Assembly: GCF_026151205.1 (NCBI RefSeq)
Contig: NC_087073.1
Location: forward strand, 20,970,658 to 21,034,657
Source of the DNA: Bolinopsis microptera
Lineage: Eukaryota > Ctenophora > Tentaculata > Lobata > Bolinopsidae
Direction of reading: 5' to 3'
DNA: 64,000 nt
Shown here piece by piece: positions 50,801 through 62,800 of the stretch. Each line of letters starts with the position of its first letter. The stretch's first letter is position 1. A program made the position numbers and the translations under genes. A model generated the notes under the pieces. The model was given only the letters and a program-made list of their open reading frames with translations. It was not told where the DNA came from and made no database searches.

Positions 50801-53800
50801 GTCTACCTCAAACAGGATCCTCATTCGTGGGAGGAGCGGCACTCTCTCACCTGGGAGAGCAGATCTAGTGTAATTTTGAAAGGACATTAAAATGACCCCT
50901 CGAAGGCATTCATGACCAGGATTTAATTTAATTACTTTATCGGACTTTATTTGAACGGACATTAAAATTAACGCTAGGGCCTCCAGCGTCCAATTAATGT
51001 CCGTTCAAATAAAGTCCAATAAGGTAAATTTATGAATATCCTTCTGGAGATTTGTTCCTATTCATAAATAATGAATGAGACTAAAATATTGATGATAACC
51101 GAGTTTATTAACCGTTGGCAAGACAAAGGGTCCTGGTGTCATCTAGAACTGTGTTGAGATTCTCAACCCAGACTGGATCAACTGGCCCATCCAGCACCAA
51201 CCACTTCCAGTTCTGAAACGTCTTAGTGATTACATGCGACATTGTGACAAGAGAGCTATCAAATGGGCCTAATTAGGTCGTTAATTAGAGTAATAGCTTA
51301 ATAGAGTTGAGATAGATTAGAAACTTAGAAAGTTAAATAAAGTCGACAGATAAAATATGTTATGAATCTCACATTAGTAACGAGATCACTTTTAGCGTTG
51401 CTGGAAGGAGTCTCTGGAAGGGATCTGTGATCATCTGTCGGGGTCGGGGCACCTGTAAAAGGGAAATTTAAATCCTCTTGATAAATGTATTAGTAGTAAG
51501 ACTTCTCAGATACGTTTTAATCAAAATTATGACTTTAATAACGTGGCTGATGGTTTTAACACGCCCATTTCTCTTTGCATTTTCACGGTCTATTAGTTGA
51601 CAAGAATGCAATAGAGCAATAATTTTTTCTGAGTTGAGTAAGTTAAGTTAGCTAGCTGGAGAGTAACCCTCATCAAGTTAAGGAGATACTATCAATAATA
51701 TAATCTGCTAAAAACCCATAAAACGTCCGCGCTATAAAATAGAAGCTGCTATCAGCATACCAGTATTATGATACCACACATACGAATGTATCCGTGGACT
51801 AGTAAAGTGCTGTAAACTATGTGGCTTCTCCAGTGCTGAGTAAGCACTCATATTATCGTCTGAGTCAACTTAGCATTTCCTTGAATTATCGTGTTCTATC
51901 AAAGTGCTCACCTATCGTTTAGAATTTGAGGTGCTTCAAAAAGTTTTCAACGTGTTAACGGATAAATATTTCTAAAACTTGAATAAATCAGGGAAAGTCA
52001 AATTATTCGAATACCCGTCGGAATTTCCGTCAAACCAATGACGTGGAAACCTCCAGTTAGATGACTTTTAATTGCATTAGAATTTGTATAGTGTAAACTA
52101 GTAAGTTTTTAATGCAGTAGCTGTGTTACGATAGGAGGTTGTAAGAAGTGTCACTCGGGAACCACTCCAACCATCACTTGGGAACCACTCCAACCATCAC
52201 TTGGGAACCACTCCAACCATCACTTGGGAACCACTCCAACCATCACTTGGGAACCACTCCAACCATCACTTGGGAACCACTCCAACCATCACTTGGGAAC
52301 CACTCCAACCATCACTTGGGAACCACTCCAACCATCACTTGGGAACCACTCCAACCATCACTTGGGAACCACTCCAACCATCACTTGGGAACCACTCCAA
52401 CCATCACTTGGGAACCACTCCAACCATCACTTGGAAACCACTCCAACCATCAATTGGGAACCACTCCAACCATCACTTGGGAACCACTCCAACCATCACT
52501 TGGGAACCACTCCAACCATCACTTGGGAACCACTCCAACCATCACTTGGAAACCACTCCAACCATCACTTGGGAACCACTCCAACACTCACTTGGGAACC
52601 ACTCCAACCCTCACTTGGGAACCATTCCAACCATCACTTGGGAACCACTCTAACCTTCACTTGGAACCACTCCAACACTCACTTGGGAACCACTCCAACC
52701 CTCACTTGGGAACCACTCCAACCCTCACTTGAGAACCACTCCAACCTTCACTTGGAGACCACTCCAACCCTCACTTGGGAACCACTCCAACCATCACTTG
52801 GAAACCACTCCAACCATCACTTGGGAACCACTCCAACCATCACTTGGGAACCACTCCAACCATCACTTGGGAACCACTCCAACCATCACTTGGGAACCAC
52901 TCCAACCATCACTTGGGAATCACTCCAACCATCACTTGGGAACCACTCCAACCATCACTTGGGAACCACTCCAACCATCACTTGGGAATCACTCCAACCC
53001 TCACTTGGTAACCACTCCAACCCTCACTTGTGAACCACTTCAACCCTCACTTGGGAACCACTCCAACCCTCACTTGGGAACCACTTCAACCCTCACTTGG
53101 TAACCACTCCAACCCTCACTTGTGAACCACTCCAACCCTCACTTGGTAACCACTCCAACCCTCACTTGTGAACCACTTCAACCCTCACTTGGGAACCACT
53201 CCAACCCTCACTTGGGAACCACTTCAACCCTCACTTGGTAACCACTCCAACCCTCACTTGTGAACCACTCCAACCTTCACTTGGTAACCACTCCGACCAT
53301 CACTTGGGAACCACTCCAACCATCACTTGGGAACCACTCCAACCATCACTTGGGAACCACTCCAACCATCACTTGGGAACCACTCCAACCATCACTTGGG
53401 AACCACTCCAACCATCACTTGGGAACCACTCCAACCATCACTTGGAAACCACTCCAACCATCAATTGGGAACCACTCCAACCATCACTTGGGAACCACTC
53501 CAACCATCACTTGGGAACCACTCCAACCATCACTTGGGAACCACTCCAACCATCACTTGGAAACCACTCCAACCATCACTTGGGAACCACTCCAACACTC
53601 ACTTGGGAACCACTCCAACCCTCACTTGGGAACCATTCCAACCATCACTTGGGAACCACTCTAACCTTCACTTGGAACCACTCCAACACTCACTTGGGAA
53701 CCACTCCAACCCTCACTTGGGAACCACTCCAACCCTCACTTGAGAACCACTCCAACCTTCACTTGGAGACCACTCCAACCCTCACTTGGGAACCACTCCA

Positions 53801-56800
53801 ACCATCACTTGGAAACCACTCCAACCATCACTTGGGAACCACTCCAACCATCACTTGGGAACCACTCCAACCATCACTTGGGAACCACTCCAACCATCAC
53901 TTGGGAACCACTCCAACCATCACTTGGGAATCACTCCAACCATCACTTGGGAACCACTCCAACCATCACTTGGGAACCACTCCAACCATCACTTGGGAAT
54001 CACTCCAACCCTCACTTGGTAACCACTCCAACCCTCACTTGTGAACCACTTCAACCCTCACTTGGGAACCACTCCAACCCTCACTTGGGAACCACTTCAA
54101 CCCTCACTTGGTAACCACTCCAACCCTCACTTGTGAACCACTCCAACCTTCACTTGGTAACCACTCCGACCCTCACTTGGGAACCACTCCAACACTCACT
54201 TGTGAACCACTCCAACCCTCACTTGGAACCACTCCAATACTCCTAATTTGCCACCGTAATCTGTTGGAGCATTTTGAGCTTCTCGGAAAGGTTCCAAATG
54301 CGGTCAAATGTTGAGGTCACAGCATGGAGGATTGAGTTGTTGCCAAGAGTTTTAGTATTTGTGTTTTCCTTGTTTATCGAGCAGTTTGGTGGTCACGCAT
54401 CATGTGACATGTATACTGAAATGATAAAGTAACGGAACTAGAAGTCCCCAGTTCATAGTTTGCTTGCTTCATTAGTTCATTAAGAGATGTGTCTTTATCA
54501 TGTTATGAAAACAAATGTCTCTCCCTGGGCTCTCTCCCTTGTTTAATTGTTTTCGCATGTATCCCTCAGTATTTCATACGCTGTGTTAAATACCTTTCAC
54601 TCTTTAGTTGGAGATACTTCCTCATTCATGTTATTACTACTACTACTACCTTATTCATGTTATTACTACCACCTTATTATTACTACTATTTACTATCACA
54701 GTTACCGCTAGCCACTTCGCTCTGTCTATCTTTCTACAACTTCATAATAATATGACATTATGCTCCGGCTTATTAATTAAATTAAACGGAATGGAATAAG
54801 CCTTTATTTACAGAGCAGCCCTGGTCAGCCGCGTAGCCGCAATGGAACTTGTGGTTTTGAGGTTGACTGAGCCCGGACAGTGACTAGTGCCGGTTTATCG
54901 CCAGCTTGCACCGTGGTTAATGAAATGCACCACGGCCCGGTGCTTTCTCGCTTCGTCTAGCTATTTGTTCAATTAGTTTCACCAAAATTCAACCTTTTTA
55001 TTGCACAGTAAATCGAATTTATCGCAAGTGTGAAGCTTTTAGTTTGTAAATGTTTGTATCTCAGCACAAGCAACCGTTTCCGCAACGTTACCCTATCTTC
55101 AACTTACAACAAGGATATTTAATTACCGGGCTGTGTTTTTATATTCGAGTTGTGTTTTTCTGCTCAAATATTTAATTTAATATCCTAGCTTGTGTCTATG
55201 GAAAACTTTTTTCACACTAGTTATATATCTAGGTAGGTTAGGTATCTTTTGCATTTAGTTAGGCGTCTTTTGCATTTTTCGTTCTGCCCGTTTTTGTTTG
55301 TTGAAACGAAGAAATAAGTGTAAAATGATACAATTGGCAGAGCACAGAACAAAGGTTTATTTCATGTTCATTTCCCACCTTTAAATTGGAAATAAAGCGA
55401 CCAGTTCAATATATACTATACAGTATAATAGTTGGCACAAACTTTCGAGCGGCCAATTAGAAAGTTCTATCTACATCCGTAGTGCACTTCCAGCACACAA
55501 CTTCAAAAGAGTGGTAATAACAAAAGAAGCTTGCTCAGTGGGGTGTTAGCTAAGCTACACTCTGCTTATATCAGAACTAAGAGTCTAACAGCTATTGTCT
55601 GATACACTGCCACCCCTCCACGCAGTACACTGCCACCCCTCCACGCGGAACAATTAAACGACTGTTGGAGATTTACCGTACACAGGGTGGTACAGCGTCT
55701 CCAATAAGATCTTATAGTCTCCTTTATTGTCATATTTCTCACATTGTTTCTAGCCGAGCAATTAATTTCATAGAAGAGCAGTTTAACTTAAGCTAAAGCA
55801 GAAACTTGTTTGATCTTTGCGCTTTACTCGTCATTTGTTATATCCAACATTGATTTAGTTTTATGAGCGGTATTACTAATGTTATTATATTAATTACAAC
55901 GTTTTTAGCCCTTCTTATGTGATCCCGTTATCTTTATAGGCGGTGGTAATTGGTATGAATGAGTGACTAAGGCCACTTGGTAATGTAGCTAGGCGCAGTT
56001 GGGGCATACTGCATAGTTGGGGCACAAAATTAAAATTCCTGTCTAGTGTCTACGGTTAATGAAATGCGAAAATATAGCAAGTGCTTGTTCATGTTTCTTG
56101 TTAAAAAGTTCAGCAAATATTTCATTTACGAATAAGTTGACAGTAAGGAAGTTATAGCAGGCCTGTCAGCTCATCAAATTATTTTGCGCTAAACATAAAA
56201 AATATTATATGTTTAACTTCACTATTTAGATATGCGACTGCTGTAGTATTATAATCACTTTTTGCGACTACACAATTTCATCTTTTTCAAAATGATATTA
56301 ACCGTTTTACTTTTATAAACTATTTACAACCTTTGTTTGTTGTTATCAGCTTATTAATATCAGCCGGATGTTTAGTCTTATCTTAGTGCTTATCTTTATG
56401 GTGTGCGGTTAGTTGTCATTCGTCGTTTACATTCAGTATTACCTAAAATATATTCTGATGTTGTTTGAATGAGTAAGTCGTATTTTATCGGATTATATTA
56501 TTATATACTTACTTACTTTACTTTACTTTATATACTGGTATATATATATTATATTACTAGATCAAGTTGAAACATTATAATGTCTGAACTGGACTATTAT
56601 ATTATATTACTGGATCAAGTTGAAACATTATAATGTCTGAAGTCAGAAGTGGTCATTTCAATATTTTTACTTCTCTCGATATATTTACTAAAATTCGATC
56701 AATAAGTTTATCAAAATATCATAAGTCGTTTTGATTAGATCTATGGTAAACAACTCAGTGTACTCTCCCTTTCAGCAGTATTCGTATTAGTTCTTCCTAT

Positions 56801-59800
56801 TTTAGCTGCTTATTTCATGTTCTTGTCTCTTCAGATAAACTTATTTCTAGAAGGCAGTTTTTCCCAAGTTCCCACGTTTTAAAAATGGTAAATAGAGCAC
56901 AATATATACCTGATTTTCACAATTTTAGTCAGTCATTCTAAAAGTCAGATTTTAACCGATGAATGTACAGTACAGTTAGCACGATAAGATAGATACGAAA
57001 ACATGGCCGACGTAGAAGTAGATCCTATCGATGTCCCGGATAAGCTGGAAAAGAAGCTGAATGTCGTTGGCATGGTCGGACTCATCGTCTTCTATCTTAT
57101 CATTTTCTTCGCTGGAATTCTTTCTCACAAGTAAGTAATATTTGATGCTTTATTAGTAAACGATTAAATCGCATGTAAAACGTAACCATCGCCTCCCCAT
57201 AAAATCTGGGTAAGGGGCCAAAAAGGGCCAAATTTTTATTGAGGTTTCTAAACATTTTGGGGAAAAAAAGTCAAATATTTGTTCGGTTTTCGAAGTCCGC
57301 ACCTACCCTTCGATGTACGATTTTGGACTCGAGGTTCCCCTTTGCAATGCTATCTCGGAAGGCAGGCCTCCCCTCCGCAATACGAGCTCGGAAGCGGGAG
57401 CTCGGAAGCGGGAGCTCTGCCTTCAGAGGTACGTATCAAGAATGAATCAGACCGACAATTTTTCAAAGTTTTTCTAGAAACTACTTTTGTTCATGTTTCA
57501 TGCTACCCTGATCATTATGAGCCGAAAATATTATTTCGGTTTTCTGAAGTCTGTACCTACATTCGGTCTTCGGAAGGCTGTGGATGTGATTGGTTTCATA
57601 TACTTATACAAAACGTGATATTTGGCCCGCAGATTTAAAGGAAAATACGCGAATTTGGTCCTCAGATTTAAAGGAAAAATCGTGATTTGTCGCGGAGAAC
57701 TGAAAAATCACGATTTGTCGCGAGGATCTGAGAAAATCGCGATTTGTTGCGGCAAACGTGAAAAATCTTCACTCTACGAGTTTAACAATTTCCTAATAAT
57801 AGAGTGCTGAGGAGAAAATCAAGAAAAGATATCAGGAAGACACAGGTTGAAAATGAAACTGAAGACATGATGTTGGCTGGTCGGGACATCAACTACTTCG
57901 TGGGCGTTTTCACCATGACAGCAACGTGGGTTGGGGGAGGTTATATAAACGGTTAGTTTCAATAACAACTTTTGTGTGTCTAAAATACTGAACACTGACG
58001 ATGAAGTATGAATACAAGATTAAACCTCATTTTATACGGCTTGCTTTTAATCTGTTATTTAAAATAACTTATTTTACTTACAAAATATGAATAAAAAGTA
58101 AAAACTCCTATTTTCTTCTTTCTTTCTTTTTTAAACAAATATACCAGGAACCGCGGAGTCTGTGATAAAGAACGGTCTTGTCTGGACACAAGCTCCGATA
58201 GGTTATTCAATATCTCTCTTCCTGGGGGGCTTGTTCTTTGCGGAGAAGATGAGGAAGAGAAAGTTCGTGACAATGTTAGATCCTCTGCAGGAGAAATACG
58301 GAAAACCTCTCGGAGCTCTCTTCTACATCCCCGCTTTCTCAGGCGAGGTACGCTTACAAATACAACTCACATGCATGAAACACTGTACATGCAATGCTTA
58401 CTTATAAGGTTTAGATAGCTTGCCAAGATATAATCAAATAGTTGATGTGGTTTTATAATTCCTGGATTTGATTTTTAAACAATTTCAGATTCTTTGGTCC
58501 GCATCCATCCTAGCTGCTCTGGGAACTTCACTCAGAGTCATCTGTGGTATTGATGATACTACGTCTATCATTGCCAGTGCAGCCATAGCAATGACCTATA
58601 CTCTGTTCGGAGGTATGCATGTACATTATACATTACTTGTACTTTGTTGCAAAATTCAAATATTGCAGGGGTTTTTCGTTGAAGATCGACTTTAGAGTAA
58701 CCATCACAAAATAGCGAGGGAGTTATTTGTTGAACGTTTAACTAACAACAGCTAAATTCTATTTCAGGGTTATACTCCGTGGCCTTTACCGATGTTTTCC
58801 AACTGATATGTATATTCTTTGGATTGATATTCGCCATTCCATTCATGGCAACTAGCCATAATGTGGATATTCCTCTGAGGAGTTCCAATTTGACCATGTT
58901 CATGGATCAGGACCAAACTTACTCCAAGTTCTTTGGAAAGCTTGACAAGGAAGATGCAGGAGTTTGGGTAAACGATGATTATAACAATAACTTTGTAACA
59001 AATGGTATTACCTTTACAGGGGTCGGGGAGAGCGCCACCTCAGTCAGGGATCCCCAATCCAGCTTATTTAACTGAATGCTATAATAATTTACCTCATTAA
59101 CACACTTCATACAAAGGGGCAGTCTTCTATTCTTCTCAGAGTTCCGAGTTAATCATTACAAATTCCCTCCTCACGTCCATTTCTCAAGACTAGTTATTAT
59201 TCAGGTTGACTATGCCATCATGCTGATGCTTGGAGGAATCCCATGGCAAGCGTACTTCCAGCGAGTCCTGTCAGCTAGAGATGTCAGCGTTGCTAAGACC
59301 CTTTCCTTCATTGCTGCTTTCGGGTGCTTCTCTGCTGCTATTCCTTCTATTGTAATTGGTGAGTTGTGTGTGAGACAGAATCGAGACAGAAATTAAAATA
59401 CTTAGGTATCTGCAAAACTAAATTCACAGATAAATAGATTATATCCTTATTTTTATAACATCCCTGGTAATTGTAATTTGTATGCGCTCCATATAATGAC
59501 GTCTTTAAAAACAGAAAACAACAATTTTTCAGATTATTAGTTTCTTTAACCAATAATAATTTCCAGGTTTGATAACAATGAACACAGATTGGCCAGGCAC
59601 TGACTACGGAGAAATGCTCCTTCCAAAAGATTACAAATTAGCTGTTCCTTTGACTCTGCTCTATCTAACGCCGCCAGCCGTTGCTTTCATAGGTTGGTTA
59701 TTGTTAGCTAATACATATTTTACTTTAAACACAGTAACAATTAATAACTATAGGATTATTTGTATGACAATGAAGAGCATGATCTCCATGATTATCTAAA

Positions 59801-62800
59801 TACCCCAGGTCTTGGAGCAGTAAGTGCTGCCGTAATGAGCTCAACCGACAGTTCAATCCTTGGAGTTAGTACTATGTTCACCAGGAATGTCTTTGTAAAC
59901 GTAATCTACCAGAAGGCATCCGACAAGTACGTCTAATCGAATTATTTTGGACGAATGGGGAGAAAATAGGGGGATATAGGGGTATGGGGGATATGGGGGG
60001 GGGGGGGGGGGGGGTATGGGGTATGAGAAGGAGGCATGGTAGGGATGCGGCCCGGGGGAAGAATATTGAACGATTTTGAAAACTGTTTAATTGGGACCCT
60101 TTCGCACGGCTGTAATTAGTAAAAATAAGACGAAATCAATTATAATTGTATTCTTCATCTTGTAAACACTATAATTTCAGACAGACTATTTGGTTTTTGC
60201 GAGGAACAGTTTTCGTAAACACGGTCATTGCTATGATCATAGCTATATGCGTGAAGACTGTGTACGGACTCTACTTGATATGCAGGTAGAAAACAAATAC
60301 ATACCATCAATTTACCTGGGGACCTCAGGCTATTATGTTCATAAACATAACGGCCAGGTAGCGTAGTTGGTTAATCATCGGATTTGTAATCGTGAGATTG
60401 CGAGTTCGAAACCCACTGCCTGCCTAGTCGTGGGGTGAGTGTCGTCGACATTCAGCTAAAGATCCTGAGTGGTCTATGCAGCCCCCCGGTCTACTCAGCC
60501 GAATATTCGAGAAATCGTGTGTGAGGGTTAAATGAGAAGCTGTCCATTGCAGCGAAGTCTCGGGCGAAGAAAGTATGGTACACACTACCTTAACCGTCAC
60601 TGGCCTAATTAAAATCCTTCTGCTTCCTGTAATTGGCTAGTTACACTTGTGTAACAATGTGGCTGTTGGAATACTCCGAAGTAAAATAAGTGTGAGATAA
60701 AAAAAATAGAGATTCGGCGGAATGACAGGCTGAGCGCGGCCCAGTAAACCATCATTTAGCATCTGTTTATCCTTTCTGTTTTATCACTTGCAAAACAATA
60801 CATATAATATATACAAACGAATTTAATCCTTCAGTGATTTGGTGTTCATCCTGCTGTTCCCCCACCTGGTGATGGTGGTGCACTTCCCCAAGCTCACCAA
60901 CAAGTACGGAATGTTAGCTGGATTCACTGTAGCGCTCATTCTAAGAGCGCTATCAGGGGAACCGGTACTGAAGTACAACGCCATCCTCAAGTTTCCTGGT
61001 TACCTAGAACCCCATTACGATGAAGCTAACGTGAGTTATGCTAATTTTTAAATGATCAAACGTGATAAGCGATAAGAAGTCTGAGAAGGTCAAATATTTT
61101 CAAGATATATTTACGATTCTATCGTATTTAACTTTAAAAGTAATTTCGTACATATGTATCAAATTATGCGATACCAGAGTAATATTATTTATTTAACAGG
61201 TATACCAGTATGGAAGACAGAGATTCCCCTTCAGGAATCTCATCATGATTCTCAACTTCCTCATAACACTCTCTGTTACATTCCTCTCTAAAAAACTCTT
61301 CGCCAAATGTGAGTTTAGTATACAATACAGTATCAGAAGGCTATGTTAATACAAATTCCTCAGAATTTGGAATGTGGCGTTTAGTTTTTCAGACTACGAT
61401 CATTTTTATGTCCTTTATTTTCAGACCCTGATCTGCAAAAGTACGATATTCTGGACGCTGTGAAGGACCAAGAAACAGACAAGAGAGAACGTCTTCAAAA
61501 TGAGAAGGAAGGAGAAGAATGCATATAAACTCGAGTTCGTAGAGGTCCACACTCCACAAGCTTGTAAAGTGAGGTTCTTAGAGCTTCAATTAAGCTGTGA
61601 TCGTGGATCTGTTGTAATCTATTTGAAATAGAATTATAACAATAACATTGAGTAACAGCTGGGTTATTATAATGACAGTATCTAATGGGTGAGTCACAGG
61701 ATGTAGGAAATGACTAGTTTAGGCACTAAAACGAGTTACTAAAAACTAAACCCGTTTTTTCTTGGATATGTGCACAAAATAAGGACATGAAGAACAAGAT
61801 GGGAAGTAGAATTACCTGCACTTTTGCTGGTGTTGTAGCTAGACCTGGACACACTTTTAGCTGAGAAGCGACTTTTAGCTGAAGCCCCTGTTCTACTTGG
61901 TGTACCTTCCATCTGGTAGGGCGTGCTCTCCTGAAATTGTATATTTACCTTTTCGTAATCACAATTCAGGCTTTTCGGCTTGCGTGTTTTTGAAAATTGT
62001 AAAATGGTAGATCTACGGATCAGCATATATCCAAGAAAAAACTCACTAGGTTAATTTGACTAAGATATTTAAGAGATTTAAGTTTTACTTTTATTTAAGC
62101 AGGACAATACATTTATTCCGTGCATTTTGTTTCAGTTACATAATATACTAATATATAGTTGATATTTCAATAAATGAGTCAGTGGGCTGTTTTGGTTATT
62201 TGCATGATATAACTATTGATCCTGATAAACAGATGAAAACTAGATAGAATCTGATCAAAATAGCCCAAGAGTCATTCAACAAAAACTATTTGTCGATTTA
62301 AAATAAAATTAGAACTCGATAAGCGTTCAATTTCTCTATCATTAATTCTTGACTTTCAAGATTTTGAACTTTATAATTCATTAAAAACTGAGGATCCAAA
62401 TTCACAAGAGTGAAAATTCCAGAATAATTGTTAATTATTTAACGGAAGTATCATTACTAATAGTTAATTAACGACAGCAGTGGGTTATCTAATATCGACG
62501 TATTGTTTATTTAACCTAGACATTATTGTGTTTATCTGGTATCGTTTTAATAAACATATTTTACCAAAATCTTCGTTTCATTCTCGCTGGAGCTTCATAA
62601 TAATACCGTGCATTCGCTCTATATCTTTATCTGCAATTTCTGCATACAACTTTTTGAAGGGCGCAAAATGGGCTGGGTAGTTTGAATTCTTTGGTTTTTT
62701 GTCTCAAAACATGCTTTTAATTTCAAAGCAGGACTTATAGTAGTAGTCATAGCACAATTTATTTTAAAAATCTGTCGCCAAATTTCCCTACCAAAGACGG

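Noticed and set aside
52148-54314. Several 124-269 aa frames with [14 protein letters not shown] repeats
   Set aside because: Artefacts of the 23-bp array in three frames.
54489-54799. Short plus-strand frames with Tyr/Leu-rich sequence
   Set aside because: Derived from a TTATTACTAC microsatellite; no gene evidence.
60352-60425. Functional tRNA-Thr(UGU)
   Set aside because: A and B boxes are present but the anticodon and acceptor stems pair poorly, and a 280-bp body with A-rich tail follows; a SINE is the better reading.
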